Counted from the first letter of the stretch, positions 32,395 through 42,260 are shown. The stretch is DNA of 64,000 nucleotides from an uncultured Flavobacteriales bacterium (GCA_937872175.1 CALMPI010000002.1:62001-126000), one strand, 5' to 3'. Translations and numbers: made by a program. Notes: generated by a model from the letters alone, not told the origin.

Positions 32395-32413
32395 GTCGAC
32401 CCATCGGGTCGAC
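32395..32413 (+). repeat. REP-like palindrome, copy a (kynU-kmo gap)
   Basis: GTCGACCC-ATC-GGGTCGAC, a perfect 8-bp inverted repeat, preceded one base earlier by GTGG (32390-32393). It fills most of the 57-nt gap between kynU and kmo. Two more copies with GTAG heads occur at 54570-54588 and 54925-54943. Confidence 0.75.
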
Positions 32414-32428
32414 TTATTGCATGTTGAC

Positions 32429-33781
32429 ATGAAGAACATCACCATCGTCGGCGGCGGTCTGGTCGGCAGCCTGCTGGCCGTGTTCCTCGCGAAGCGCGGT
32501 CACCGCATCAACGTCTTCGAGCGTCGCGGCGATCCGCGCAGGGCCAATGTGTATGCCGGGCGCAGCATCAACCTGGTGGTGAGCCACCGCGGGTGGACGG
32601 CCCTTCGTGCGGCGGGTGTGCACGAGGCCGTGGAGCGCATCGTGGTGCCGGTGCATGCGCGCATGACGCACGACCGCGACGGCAAGCTCACGCGGCTGCC
32701 GTACAGCATTGACGAGCGGGCCATCCACAGCGTGAGCCGGGCCGAGCTCAACAAGGTGCTGCTTTCCGAAGCGGAAGCCCTTCCCAACGTCCATCTGCAT
32801 TTCAACCACCAGTGCGTGGAGGTCGACCTGGACCTGGCGCGCTGCAGCTTCCGCAACGACATCACCGGTTCGGTGGCCAGCATCAAGGCCGATGTGGTCT
32901 TCGGAGCCGACGGGGCCCCGAGCGCGGTGCGCCAGGCCATGATGAAGGGACGGTTCACGTTCAGCCAGACCTACATCGAGCACGACTACAAGGAGATCGC
33001 CTTCCCACCCAACGCCGATGGCACGCCACGGATGGACCCCAACTGCCTGCACATCTGGCCGCGCCGCCTCTTCATGATGATGGGCCTTGCGAACCAGGAT
33101 GGCGGCTTCACCGGCACGCTCTTCATGCCGCACGAGGGCGAGCACTCCTTCGACACCATCAAGGACGAACAGGACCTGATGCGCTTCTTCGAGGCCCACT
33201 TCCAGGACGCCATCCCCATGCTGCCCGACCTGGCCGAGCAGTACTTCCGCAACCCCCAGAGCAGCCTGGCCATCATCCGCTGTTCGCCATGGACGCACAC
33301 CGACAAGGTGGCGCTCATCGGTGACGCGGCCCACGCCATCGTGCCCTTCTATGGCGAGGGCATGAACGCCGGCTACGAGGATTGCAAGGTGCTGAACGAC
33401 CTGCTGAACGAGCACGGCGACGACAACTGGGCCACCGTGCTCGATGCCTATCACCGGGCCCGCAAGCCGAACGGCGATGCCATCGCCGACCTCAGCCTGC
33501 GCAACTTCGTGGAGATGCGCGACCTGGTGGCCGATCCGCGGTTCATCCTGCGCAAGAAGATCGAAGGCCGCCTGCAGGCCCGCCATCCGGACAAGTGGCT
33601 GCCGCTCTACAGCCAGGTGAAGTTCAGCGACATCGCCTATGCGGACGCGTGGAACGAGGGCCTTCGCCACGACCGCATCATGGAGCAGGTGCTGGCCATG
33701 CCCGCTATTGAGGAGCGTTGGGACAGCCCGGAGGTGGAGAAGAGGGCGCTGGAACTGCTGGACGGGGGATCGCGCCTTTAG
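32429..33781 (+). CDS. kmo: Kynurenine 3-monooxygenase
   Basis: A 450-residue FAD-dependent aromatic hydroxylase converting kynurenine to 3-hydroxykynurenine with NADPH and O2. The N-terminal Rossmann motif GGGLVGS, the DG-type motif VVFGADGAPSAVR, and the second FAD motif GDAAHAIVPFYGEGMNAGYEDC are present. The C-terminal segment (about residues 380-440) matches the family tail. ATG at 32429 puts the Rossmann strand at the N-terminus. Its stop overlaps the stop of the convergent VCBS gene by 4 nt. Likely cotranscribed with kynU across the REP-like palindrome. Confidence 0.95.
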   Translation: MKNITIVGGGLVGSLLAVFLAKRGHRINVFERRGDPRRANVYAGRSINLVVSHRGWTALRAAGVHEAVERIVVPVHARMTHDRDGKLTRLPYSIDERAIHSVSRAELNKVLLSEAEALPNVHLHFNHQCVEVDLDLARCSFRNDITGSVASIKADVVFGADGAPSAVRQAMMKGRFTFSQTYIEHDYKEIAFPPNADGTPRMDPNCLHIWPRRLFMMMGLANQDGGFTGTLFMPHEGEHSFDTIKDEQDLMRFFEAHFQDAIPMLPDLAEQYFRNPQSSLAIIRCSPWTHTDKVALIGDAAHAIVPFYGEGMNAGYEDCKVLNDLLNEHGDDNWATVLDAYHRARKPNGDAIADLSLRNFVEMRDLVADPRFILRKKIEGRLQARHPDKWLPLYSQVKFSDIAYADAWNEGLRHDRIMEQVLAMPAIEERWDSPEVEKRALELLDGGSRL

Positions 33782-36700
33782 CGCTGCGCAACGGCACCGG
33801 CCGGGACGGGCGGGGTGTGCACGAAGACCTGCAGCGGACCATCGCCGTTGGCCACCACCACGGCCGGGCGTCCGTTCACCTGCAACGGTGCCACCGCGCA
33901 AGCATGCCCTTCGGCGCGCAGTCCGCTTCTCCGGTGGGGCACAGGCGTGAACCCCATGCGTCCGTCGCCGAGCAACACCCAGCCATTGCCAGCGTCGTAG
34001 CGGCTTGTCTCCACCTCGGCGCCCCAGCGGTTGCCCGCCCCGACCAGATCGGCGTGGCCGTCACCGTTCACGTCCATCACCACCGTGCCCCGCCACGGCG
34101 CCGTCTGCGCCTCGTTCGGAAGGGGCACCGCCTGGAAGCGCCCTCCCTCGTTGCGGAGCAACAGGGTGGCGAACTCCGTCGCGCTGTAATGCAGCGCCCT
34201 GGCGAGCTTCTCCCGGCCGTAAAGCACATCGAGGTCCGCCTCTGAGAAGGCCTTGTAGGTGCCGAAGCGTTCCTTGAGGAAGGGCATCTGCTCGCTGCTG
34301 CATTCGCGACCCCGCACCGGGAAACATGCGCCCCCGGCACCATGCTTGGCCAGCACGATGTCCGTCGTGCCCGTGCCATCCAGGTCGTCCATGTAGATCT
34401 CCAGGGGTTTCTCCTTGCTGGGGTGGAACTTGTTGTTGAGCCCGATGTTGCCGGCCAGCAGGTCCATGTCCCCGTCACCGTCCAGGTCCGCGAGCTCCAG
34501 ATCGTTCCACCAGCCCACCCGGGTGCTGTCCAGCCATGTGCCTGTGCCGTCGGTGAACCGGCCGCCGTCGTTCAGAAAGAGCCGTACCGCCATCCACTCG
34601 CCGCAGAGCAGCAGGTCGGGATCTCCGTTGCCGTCGAGGTCGTGGAAGAGCGCATCGGTCACCATGCCCACACGGTCGAGCAGCGGGGCGCGGTCGGCGG
34701 TGGCGTCGGTGAACCGGCCGCTGCCGTCGTTCATCAGCAGAAAGCTGCGTGGTGCGGCGGGGTAGGCGCCCGGTTCGTTGCGGCCGCCCACGAAAAGGTC
34801 CAGGTCCGTGTCGCCGTCCACGTCCGCCGCCGCCACCCGCTGGGTGGAACCGGGCATCACCGGAAGCGCATCCTTCGCTTCGGAGAAGGTGCCGCCACCT
34901 TCGTTGCGGTACAGGTGGTCCTGATAGGCCGCGCCTGCGGGCCCGGATTCCGTGCTTCCCGCCGCGGTGTACAGGTCCGGGTCACCATCGCCGTCCGCAT
35001 CGAAGAACAGTGCGCCGATGAGCTCCTGGTCGTTGTGTGCCGCCCACGGTTGTGGGCCCGCCTTGCGGAACCGACCATCGCGGCCCTGCAGGTAGAGGCA
35101 TCCCGCGTTCCCCTTCGATGCGCCCACGAAGACATCTTCGGCGCCGTCACCGTTCACATCGCCGATCGCCAGCGCGGGCCCATGATCGCTCTGCCGGTGC
35201 GGCAGCAGGATCTCCGAGGCGAAATCGTCGAAACTGCTCTCCACATGCTCGTGGTCGAGCCCAAGGGTGCCGGCCTGCTCGCTGAACCAGGTGTGTTCGC
35301 CTGGCGGCACCCGGCGGGGACCCCGCGGCACCGTCGCCATGTCCACCGTCGTACGGGCGTTCACGGCCACCTCGCGAAGCACACTGCGGGTGCCGTCGGG
35401 CCAGTCGATCAGCACGCTGTCCACCTGGGCCGTTCCCAGACCGAAGTGCACCAGGGGCTCCACGCTGCCCTGGAACCCGCGTTCAAGTCGCTGCTCCACC
35501 ACCTGCCGCATCGATCCGGCATGCAGGGTGACGCGCGCGCCGATGGCCCGTGTGTTGGGCGCGATGCCCTCGAGGACCAGTTGCAGCCATCCACCACCGT
35601 TCAGTTCGCGTGTGAGGTTGCGGACCACCTTCGGCGCTTCGCCCACATCGCACACCACGAGATCGAGGTCGCCGTCGGCATCCAGATCGCCATAGGCCGC
35701 GCCTGTGCTCACGCTCTTGTGGTGGTAGCCCCATGGGGCCATCGCCTTCTCGAACGTCAGGTCGCCGCGGTTGCGGAACATGTAGTTCTCCGGCCGGTCG
35801 GTGGGGATCAGCGCCATCACCTCGTTGAAGGGCAGTTGGGCACCGCGCGAGGCGGTGAGCTGCTCGAGCGTGTTCTTGAAGTCGTTGTTGGTGATGTCGC
35901 GCCAGACCCCGTTGGAAACGAAGAGGTCCTTCCATCCATCATTGTCCAGGTCCGCGATCAGCGGAGCCCAGCTCCAATCCGTGCGGTCCACACCGGCCAG
36001 GTGCGCGATGTCGCTGAAGCTGCCGCCGCCGTTGTTGAGCTGAAGGACGTTCGCCATGTACTGGTGGTTCCAGCCCAGGGCCACCATGCCGAAGAACTGC
36101 CTGGGGCGCATGCTCGCCATGTTCTGCTTGCTCCGTTGGTGCTCCGGCGGGGTCATGTCCAGCACGTACAGGTCGTCGAGCCCATCGTTGTCGATGTCGG
36201 CCATGTCGGCCCCCATGCTGTACATCGAGGTGTGACGAAGGGTGCGGGTGCCGGCCTCCGCGAACGGTCCGGCCCCGGTGTTCAGCTTCACCGCGTCGGG
36301 TTCCAGGAAGTCGTGCGCCACATAGATGTCCCGGCGCTCATCGCCATCGAGGTCGGCGAGCACCGCGCTCAGGCCCCACGCGTGGCTCAGCAGCCCGGCC
36401 TTCTCGGTATGGTCCGTGAAGTGCCCGGTGCCATCGTTCACCATCAGGCGATGCGAGGTGTTCGATCGCGGGCCGACGGTGTAGCGCGCCACCTTCGTGT
36501 TGTTCTCGAAATCGGTGCGTGTGGCCACGATGAAGGCGTCCAGGTCCAGGTCGCCGTCCACGTCCGCATGGTAGGCCTGAAGGGCGTGCATCGGCAGTGC
36601 CAGGCCCAGCTCGGCCCCTCGCTCCGTGAAGGTCCCGTCGCCGTTGTTCACGAACACCAGGCCCCGCAACCGCTCGGGATCGGCGGGTGGCCCTCCCACG

Positions 36701-37146
36701 CACACGTGGATGTCCAGATGCCCATCCGCGTTGAGGTCCACCATCGACGGACCGGTGCACCAGCGATCGCCCGTGCCCACACCCGCCTGATCGGTGATGT
36801 CCGTGAAGCGCAGGCCCCCGAGGTTCCGGTAGAGACGGCTTCCGTTTCGGTTCGTGGTGAGGTACACGTCCGGCAGCCCATCGCCATCCACATCGCCGAT
36901 GGCCACCCCGCCGCTATGGTACAGGTAGGGGTAAGCGAAGTAGTTCATCTCGGGCGACTCGCGCAGGTCGTTGCGCAGCGTAAGCCCTGTGCTGTCACCT
37001 GGCAGCACCAGAAATCGGGGCACCGCCGCGCCGTCACCCGGGACCTGCCGGGACGGTTCGGACGCCGGCCCGCCGCAGCCGGTGATCATGGGCATCGCCA
37101 GCAGAAAGGCGGTGAAAAGCGGAACGGTGAGCGGGCGCAAGGCCAT
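33778..37146 (-). CDS. VCBS/FG-GAP repeat ASPIC-UnbV lipoprotein (paralog 1)
   Basis: A 1122-residue surface-type lipoprotein of the CRTAC1/ASPIC-UnbV class. The lipobox is MITGC (Cys24). The body is two beta-propeller-like blocks of FG-GAP repeats; I count 14 calcium-loop motifs of the DxDGDGxxD type (for example DVDGDGLPDVYL, DLNADGHLDIHV, DVNGDGAEDVFV). An ASPIC/UnbV domain lies between them at about residues 510-610 (GARVTLHAG ... VHFGLGTAQVDSVLIDWPDG). Probably outer-membrane anchored, calcium-binding and involved in binding or displaying a ligand; the function is not known. A near-equal paralog lies at 38122-41487. Confidence 0.88.
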   Translation of the reverse strand: MALRPLTVPLFTAFLLAMPMITGCGGPASEPSRQVPGDGAAVPRFLVLPGDSTGLTLRNDLRESPEMNYFAYPYLYHSGGVAIGDVDGDGLPDVYLTTNRNGSRLYRNLGGLRFTDITDQAGVGTGDRWCTGPSMVDLNADGHLDIHVCVGGPPADPERLRGLVFVNNGDGTFTERGAELGLALPMHALQAYHADVDGDLDLDAFIVATRTDFENNTKVARYTVGPRSNTSHRLMVNDGTGHFTDHTEKAGLLSHAWGLSAVLADLDGDERRDIYVAHDFLEPDAVKLNTGAGPFAEAGTRTLRHTSMYSMGADMADIDNDGLDDLYVLDMTPPEHQRSKQNMASMRPRQFFGMVALGWNHQYMANVLQLNNGGGSFSDIAHLAGVDRTDWSWAPLIADLDNDGWKDLFVSNGVWRDITNNDFKNTLEQLTASRGAQLPFNEVMALIPTDRPENYMFRNRGDLTFEKAMAPWGYHHKSVSTGAAYGDLDADGDLDLVVCDVGEAPKVVRNLTRELNGGGWLQLVLEGIAPNTRAIGARVTLHAGSMRQVVEQRLERGFQGSVEPLVHFGLGTAQVDSVLIDWPDGTRSVLREVAVNARTTVDMATVPRGPRRVPPGEHTWFSEQAGTLGLDHEHVESSFDDFASEILLPHRQSDHGPALAIGDVNGDGAEDVFVGASKGNAGCLYLQGRDGRFRKAGPQPWAAHNDQELIGALFFDADGDGDPDLYTAAGSTESGPAGAAYQDHLYRNEGGGTFSEAKDALPVMPGSTQRVAAADVDGDTDLDLFVGGRNEPGAYPAAPRSFLLMNDGSGRFTDATADRAPLLDRVGMVTDALFHDLDGNGDPDLLLCGEWMAVRLFLNDGGRFTDGTGTWLDSTRVGWWNDLELADLDGDGDMDLLAGNIGLNNKFHPSKEKPLEIYMDDLDGTGTTDIVLAKHGAGGACFPVRGRECSSEQMPFLKERFGTYKAFSEADLDVLYGREKLARALHYSATEFATLLLRNEGGRFQAVPLPNEAQTAPWRGTVVMDVNGDGHADLVGAGNRWGAEVETSRYDAGNGWVLLGDGRMGFTPVPHRRSGLRAEGHACAVAPLQVNGRPAVVVANGDGPLQVFVHTPPVPAGAVAQR

Positions 37147-37164
37147 GGGACGGGGTTCGTTGGC

Positions 37165-37172
37165 CCAAGATA
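37165..37172 (-). promoter_or_regulatory. -7 promoter element of VCBS paralog 1
   Basis: TATCTTGG on the minus strand, 18 nt before the ATG. Confidence 0.45.
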
Positions 37173-37254
37173 GTTGGCGGCACCCACCGGCGATCGTTCA
37201 TACGTTGCCCTCCGGTCCACACGTTGGTGGTCCATGGGCACCGACCTTCGTTCC

Positions 37255-38121
37255 ATGCGCCACCCGTTCACCGGTCTGCTGCTCCTGCTGCTTCTGCCTA
37301 CGCAGCTGAACGCCCAGCGGCTGTTCGAGCGCAAGCGTCCGGAGATCATCCCCACGGATGGCAAGATGCGGCGTGGGGGCCTGTACTTCGGCCTTGGGGC
37401 CACCTACACCCTGGCCCGGTTCGGCGATGAGGAGCGTGAGCTGTTCCGCAACGCCGACACCACCTACTCGGCCACCTTCGACCCCAACGGCCGGTTCGGA
37501 CCGTACCTGGAAGTGGGCTGGTTCCATGCCACCCGCGACCCCGTGATCCTGGACTACTGGGACTTCGGCCTGGCCTACAAGGGCCTGAACGGTCGCCAGG
37601 ACCATATCGGCGTGCTCCGCTATGGGCCGAACGAAACGGACTCCACGGTGGTCCTGCCCGGATCGGGGGTTTTCCGCGACCACTACGCCAGTGTGCATGT
37701 GAACGCCAACAAGTTCTTCCAGACGGCCGACCGCCAGTTCGTGCAACTGAGCCTGGGTGTGAACGCGGACCTCGACGTGGGCAGCGCGCGTGAATACACC
37801 GGCGACCCGTTCGTGCTGGCCGACCAGGAGCTGCCGCCGTCCTTCATCGGCCAGGCCCATGTGAAGGTGGGCTACGGATTCCGCACACGCGGCCGTCTGC
37901 TGATCATTCCCACGCTGGAGACGCCCGTGGTGAGCGTGGTCCCCGGGGACAAGGGTTTCGGCCAGCTTCAATGGTTCAACAGCCGCTACCGCCCGATCAT
38001 CCTCAGCATCCGCTTCCTGTTCCTGCGCTATCCCAAGGGTTTCGCCTGCCCGCCGGCGATCAAGCCCAATGCGTTGGAAGGCAAGAAGAAGGTGTACAAG
38101 CCGGACAGCTACCACCCTTGA
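37255..38121 (+). CDS. Outer-membrane beta-barrel-like protein, unrecognised family
   Basis: A 288-residue secreted protein with signal peptide (MRHPFTGLLLLLLLPTQLNAQ). It has alternating strands such as GGLYFGLGATYTLARF and FGPYLEVGWFHATRD, and a C-terminal cysteine/lysine-rich tail (YPKGFACPPAIKPNALEGKKKVYK), so it looks like a small outer-membrane barrel. It is the only plus-strand gene between the two VCBS paralogs and abuts the second (stop at 38121, opposing stop at 38122). No function can be given. Start at 37255 chosen for the signal peptide. Confidence 0.7.
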   Translation: MRHPFTGLLLLLLLPTQLNAQRLFERKRPEIIPTDGKMRRGGLYFGLGATYTLARFGDEERELFRNADTTYSATFDPNGRFGPYLEVGWFHATRDPVILDYWDFGLAYKGLNGRQDHIGVLRYGPNETDSTVVLPGSGVFRDHYASVHVNANKFFQTADRQFVQLSLGVNADLDVGSAREYTGDPFVLADQELPPSFIGQAHVKVGYGFRTRGRLLIIPTLETPVVSVVPGDKGFGQLQWFNSRYRPIILSIRFLFLRYPKGFACPPAIKPNALEGKKKVYKPDSYHP

Positions 38122-41100
38122 TCAGCGGAGCGCCAGGCCTCCCTTGGCCGGTACCCGCTCGGGAACGAAGACCCGCAACGGCCCATTGTTGACGGCCACC
38201 ACGAAGGCCTGACCACCGCCGCCGGTGCGCACGCGGACCACCTGGCGCACATCGCCCCGTGCCGTGAACCCGCTGCCGGCGACCGGAACAGGGTCGAAGC
38301 CGCGGTGTCCGTTCCCCAGGAGCACCACGCCTGTACTGCCGTCATAGCGGGATGTTTCCACCTCGGTGCCGTACAGGTTGCCACCGCCCACCATGTCCAG
38401 GTGCCCGTCGCCGTTGAGGTCCACCACAACCACGGAACGCAGGGGGCCGGCCTGGGCCGCGTTCGGGAGGGGCTCCGGGGAGAAGCGACCGCCCTCGTTC
38501 CACCACACCAGGCTGCGGAACTCCGTGGCACTTACGTGCAACGCCTCATCCAGCTTCGGTCCATAGAGCTTGTGCACATCCGCCTCCGCGAACGACTTGA
38601 ACGTGGGGAACTTCTGCTTCAGGAAGGGCATCTGTTCGGAGGAGCACTCGCGGCCACGCACCGGGAAACACGTGCCGTCCGCCCCGTGCTTGGCCAGCAC
38701 GATGTCGTTGGTGCCGGTGCCGTCCAGGTCGGCCATGTACAGTTCCAGTGGCTTCTCCTTGCTCGGATGGAACTTGTTGTTGAGCCCGATGTTCCCCGTC
38801 ACCAGGTCCTGATCGCCATCCCCGTCCAGGTCGGCCACCGTGATGCCCTGCCACCAGCCCGTCAAGGTGCTGTCGGTCCATGCTGCGCGCGCAAAGCCGG
38901 TTCCCGTGTTCCGGTAGGCCAGCACGGGCATCCACTCACCCGTGACGACCAGGTCCTTCCGCCCATCCGCGTCCAGGTCGGCCAACGCTGCGCCGGTGAC
39001 CATGCCCACGCTCGTCAGCGGAGCGCACCAGCCGGCGGTGACGTCACTGAACCGGCCGCCGTCGTTGCGCAGCAGCACACTTCGGGGAGCGGAAGGGTAG
39101 GCGCCCGGTACGTTGCGGCCGCCCACGAAGAGGTCCATATCGCCATCGCCGTCCACGTCATCCGCCACCACCACCTGGGTGGGCCAGGGCATTGGAGGCA
39201 TCGCATCGACGGCCTCCGTGAAGCGGCCACGACCGTCGTTCACGTAGAGCCTGTCCTGGTAGCGCGCGCTGGGTGCGGACCATTCGGTGCTGCCGGCGGC
39301 CGTGTACAGATCAAGGTCGCCATCCCCGTCAGCGTCGAACAGGCAGGCCCCGATGATCTCCTGATCACTGTGCGCGGACCACGGCTGGGTGGTCGCCGGG
39401 GCGAAGCGGGTACCGCTCCCCTGCAGAAGGAGCTGCCCGGGGTTTCCTGTGGCGGCCCCGAGGAACAGGTCGTCCAGACCGTCCCCGTTCACATCGCCGG
39501 CCACCAGGGCAGGGCCATGGGTCGATTGGCGGTGGGGCAGCAGGCTCTCGGCCCGGAAGTCGTCGAAGCTGTTCTCGGTGTGACCGATCCCGGGCACGGT
39601 GCGTGAGCTCACGTCCGTGAACCAGGTGGTCGGGCGCGAGCGTGCGCGCCGTTCGTGAGGTAGCGCCTCGTAGGCCACCGCGATCCGCTGATCGGCCTTC
39701 GGACCATCGATGCGCGACCATGTCCCATCGGGCCAGTGCAGCACCACCGAATCAACGCCACCGTCGCCAAGACCGAAGTGGATCAAGGGCTCCACGCTGC
39801 TCTGGAAACCACGGGCATGGACCAGTTCGGCATGCTGCATGGTGCCCCCGGCGTACAGCAGGGCCCTGGTGCCCACCGCGAAGGGGTTTCCCTTCGGCCC
39901 GCGCAACGCCAGTTGCAGATAGTGCGAGCCATCCCGTTGCCGGCTCCGGTTCTCCACCACCTTCATCGGACCGTTCACATCCACCACCACCAGGTCCATG
40001 TCGCCGTCGGCATCCAGGTCGGCCACGCTGGCAGCGGTGCTGACGCCGGCATGCTGGTAGCCCCACTCGGCCATGGCCTTGGAGAAGGTGAGGTCCCCTT
40101 GGTTGCGGAACACATGGTTCTGCATCGGCGAGAAGGGAAGGAGCGGGGCGATGTCCTCGTAGCGGATCGGCCGGTCCTTGCGCTCCTCCTTGATACGCGC
40201 CACGCTGCGCTTCAGGTCGTTGTTCGTGATGTCGCGCCAGACACCGTTCGATACGAACAGGTCCTTCCATCCGTCGTTGTCCAGGTCCACGAACAGGGGG
40301 GCCCAGCTCCAGTCCGTGCGGTCCACCCCGGCCAGGTGGCCGATCTCGCTGAAGCTCCCGTCACCGTTGTTCAGGTGCAGCTGGTTCGCCATGTACTGGG
40401 CGTGCCATCCGATGCTGGTCATCCTGTCGAAGTCCTCCGGGCGCATGCTCGCCATGTTCTGCTTGCTTCGCCCGTGGTCCGGCGGGGTCATGTCCAGCAC
40501 GCAGAGGTCCGGATGCCCGTCGTTGTTCATGTCGGCCCGGTCCACGCCCATGCTGTAGTAGCTCACATGGCCCAGCCGGGAGCGCACCTCGTCGATGAAG
40601 CGCCCATCAGGCTGCTGGATGTACAGCATGTCCGGCTGCACGAAGTCGTTCGCCACGTGGATGTCCGGCCGGTCATCGCCGTTCACGTCGCCGATCGCCG
40701 CCCCCAGGCTCCACGTGTGACTGAGCAGCCCGGCCGCGACCGTGTTGTCCGTGAAGCGCCCGTTGCCGTCGTTGATGAAGAGCCGGTTGCTGAAGAGGGA
40801 GCTGCCCGCAGGCACGATCACCTCCACATTGGCCGATGCCTCGAAGTCCATGCGGTGCCCGAGCAGGAACAGATCGAGGTCACCGTCCACGTCAATGTCG
40901 TGGAAGTAGGCCATGATGCCGTGGCCGTCCGGGTTCAAACCCAGTTCCCGGCCGCGTTCCTCGAAGGTGCCGTCGCCCCTGTTGAGGTAGACCCGGTCCC
41001 TCAGCCGTTCGGGATCGTTCGTCGGGCCGCCGCAGACCACGTAGAGGTCGAGGTGCCCATTGCCGTCGATGTCCGCCATCGAGGTGCCCATCGGCCAGAT

Positions 41101-41487
41101 GTCCTCCTGTGCGATGCCGGCCTTGGTGGTGACGTCCTCGAAGTGCAGTCCGCCCCTGTTCCGGTACAGCCTCACACCGTCGCGCGAGGAGACGACGAAC
41201 ACCTCGGGCAACCCATCTCCGTCCACGTCGCCGGTGGCCACCCCTCCGGTCAGATACAGATAGCGGAACCGATAGTAGTTGATCTCGTCGGTCTCCACGA
41301 ATGCATTGCGGAAGGGCATCCCGATGGCCTCGCCGCTATGCTGCACGAGCAGGGGAGAGCGCACCGCCGAGGTGTCACCGGTGGTGGTCGGGGACGGTCC
41401 AAGGCCCGGCCCTGTGCACCCGGAGAGCGCGAGCAGCACCGCCACGACCGGTACCGAGGGCCCCATGATGTACGGGTTCCGGAGCAT
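38122..41487 (-). CDS. VCBS/FG-GAP repeat ASPIC-UnbV lipoprotein (paralog 2)
   Basis: A 1121-residue paralog of the protein at 33778-37146, with the same order: lipoprotein signal (LLALSGC), FG-GAP block, ASPIC/UnbV domain (VGTRALLYAGGTMQHAELVHARGFQ ... FGLGDGGVDSVVLHWPDG, around residues 520-620), second FG-GAP block. Fourteen calcium-loop motifs are again visible (for example DIDGNGHLDLYV, DVNGDGLDDLFL, DADGDGDLDLYT). Long stretches are near-identical to paralog 1, such as LNNKFHPSKEKPLE and CFPVRGRECSSEQMPFLK, so they arose by duplication. ATG at 41487 is preferred; an in-frame ATG at 41526 would add 13 residues. Confidence 0.88.
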   Translation of the reverse strand: MLRNPYIMGPSVPVVAVLLALSGCTGPGLGPSPTTTGDTSAVRSPLLVQHSGEAIGMPFRNAFVETDEINYYRFRYLYLTGGVATGDVDGDGLPEVFVVSSRDGVRLYRNRGGLHFEDVTTKAGIAQEDIWPMGTSMADIDGNGHLDLYVVCGGPTNDPERLRDRVYLNRGDGTFEERGRELGLNPDGHGIMAYFHDIDVDGDLDLFLLGHRMDFEASANVEVIVPAGSSLFSNRLFINDGNGRFTDNTVAAGLLSHTWSLGAAIGDVNGDDRPDIHVANDFVQPDMLYIQQPDGRFIDEVRSRLGHVSYYSMGVDRADMNNDGHPDLCVLDMTPPDHGRSKQNMASMRPEDFDRMTSIGWHAQYMANQLHLNNGDGSFSEIGHLAGVDRTDWSWAPLFVDLDNDGWKDLFVSNGVWRDITNNDLKRSVARIKEERKDRPIRYEDIAPLLPFSPMQNHVFRNQGDLTFSKAMAEWGYQHAGVSTAASVADLDADGDMDLVVVDVNGPMKVVENRSRQRDGSHYLQLALRGPKGNPFAVGTRALLYAGGTMQHAELVHARGFQSSVEPLIHFGLGDGGVDSVVLHWPDGTWSRIDGPKADQRIAVAYEALPHERRARSRPTTWFTDVSSRTVPGIGHTENSFDDFRAESLLPHRQSTHGPALVAGDVNGDGLDDLFLGAATGNPGQLLLQGSGTRFAPATTQPWSAHSDQEIIGACLFDADGDGDLDLYTAAGSTEWSAPSARYQDRLYVNDGRGRFTEAVDAMPPMPWPTQVVVADDVDGDGDMDLFVGGRNVPGAYPSAPRSVLLRNDGGRFSDVTAGWCAPLTSVGMVTGAALADLDADGRKDLVVTGEWMPVLAYRNTGTGFARAAWTDSTLTGWWQGITVADLDGDGDQDLVTGNIGLNNKFHPSKEKPLELYMADLDGTGTNDIVLAKHGADGTCFPVRGRECSSEQMPFLKQKFPTFKSFAEADVHKLYGPKLDEALHVSATEFRSLVWWNEGGRFSPEPLPNAAQAGPLRSVVVVDLNGDGHLDMVGGGNLYGTEVETSRYDGSTGVVLLGNGHRGFDPVPVAGSGFTARGDVRQVVRVRTGGGGQAFVVAVNNGPLRVFVPERVPAKGGLALR

Positions 41488-41538
41488 GCTCTTCCGTGCG
41501 GACCGCAGTGGACGGTGTGCGGACAACGGCGGTCGCGT

Positions 41539-42189
41539 TCACCGGAACGACGAAGGTCGGAGGAAGGGGTTGCCGCGACGCTCGGCCCCGATGGTGGTAT
41601 CCGGCCCATGGCCGCTATGGACCACCACCGTGTCATCCAGAACCAGCAGGCGGGTACGGATGCTGTGCAGGAGCTGCTCCAGGTCGCCGCCCGGCAGGTC
41701 CGTGCGTCCGATGCTTCCCTGGAACAGCACATCGCCGCCCACAAGGTGGCCCGCTTCGCGGCAATAGAGCGCCACGTGTCCGGGGCTGTGGCCCGGCACA
41801 TGCATCACCTCGAACCGCAGATCGCCCAGCCGCACCTCGTCCCCATCGGCCAGGTGGGCCGCCGGTTCGGGGGAGGGCTCGCATGGCACCCCGTACAGCT
41901 GCCCGATCGCCGGGGCGCGCCGCAGCAGCTCCAGGTCGTCCGTATGGATCTCCGGCAACAGCCCGAACCGGCGATGGGCCCAGGCGTTGCCCAGCACATG
42001 GTCGATGTGGCCGTGGGTGTTCAGGCAGCGCACCACACGCAGGCCTTGCTGCGTTAGATAGGCCTCCAACCGATGCTCCTCCACCGTGTTCCAGCAACCC
42101 GGGTCCACCAGCAGGGCCTCCCGGCCGTCGTGGAGCAGCCAGGTGTTCTCCTGAAAGGGGTTGCAGACGAACGGTACGCAGTGCAGCAT
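41539..42189 (-). CDS. Glyoxalase II-like metallo-beta-lactamase-fold hydrolase
   Basis: A 216-residue MBL-fold protein. Binuclear metal motif NTHGHIDHVLG (THxHxDH, about residues 58-68), then VPGHSPGHVAL with the fourth histidine, GGDVLF with the bridging aspartate and HSGHGPDTTIG near the end. Relatives are hydroxyacylglutathione hydrolase-like thioesterases or general MBL hydrolases. It lacks the C-terminal helical substrate domain of true GloB. Its start lies 71 nt from the divergent large outer-membrane protein gene. Confidence 0.85.
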   Translation of the reverse strand: MLHCVPFVCNPFQENTWLLHDGREALLVDPGCWNTVEEHRLEAYLTQQGLRVVRCLNTHGHIDHVLGNAWAHRRFGLLPEIHTDDLELLRRAPAIGQLYGVPCEPSPEPAAHLADGDEVRLGDLRFEVMHVPGHSPGHVALYCREAGHLVGGDVLFQGSIGRTDLPGGDLEQLLHSIRTRLLVLDDTVVVHSGHGPDTTIGAERRGNPFLRPSSFR

Positions 42190-42247
42190 GCCCGGAAAAG
42201 CCTGAACTTCGCGCAGGGCGCGCCGAACAAGGGCGGTCGAATGTAGT

Positions 42248-42255
42248 TATCTTCA
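42248..42255 (+). promoter_or_regulatory. -7 promoter element of the propeller-barrel gene
   Basis: TATCTTCA, 5 nt before the GTG at 42261. It supports GTG as the start and predicts a leaderless transcript. Confidence 0.5.
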
Positions 42256-42260
42256 ACGCT

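Noticed and set aside
34342-37173. Long plus-strand open frame of 943 codons opposite VCBS paralog 1, with similar long antisense frames at 39736-42057, 26515-28677, 51165-53744, 56896-59301 and 3815-5554
   Set aside because: GC-rich coding DNA leaves long open frames on the opposite strand. These have histidine/arginine/valine-rich compositions, no domains, and lie wholly over well-supported genes.
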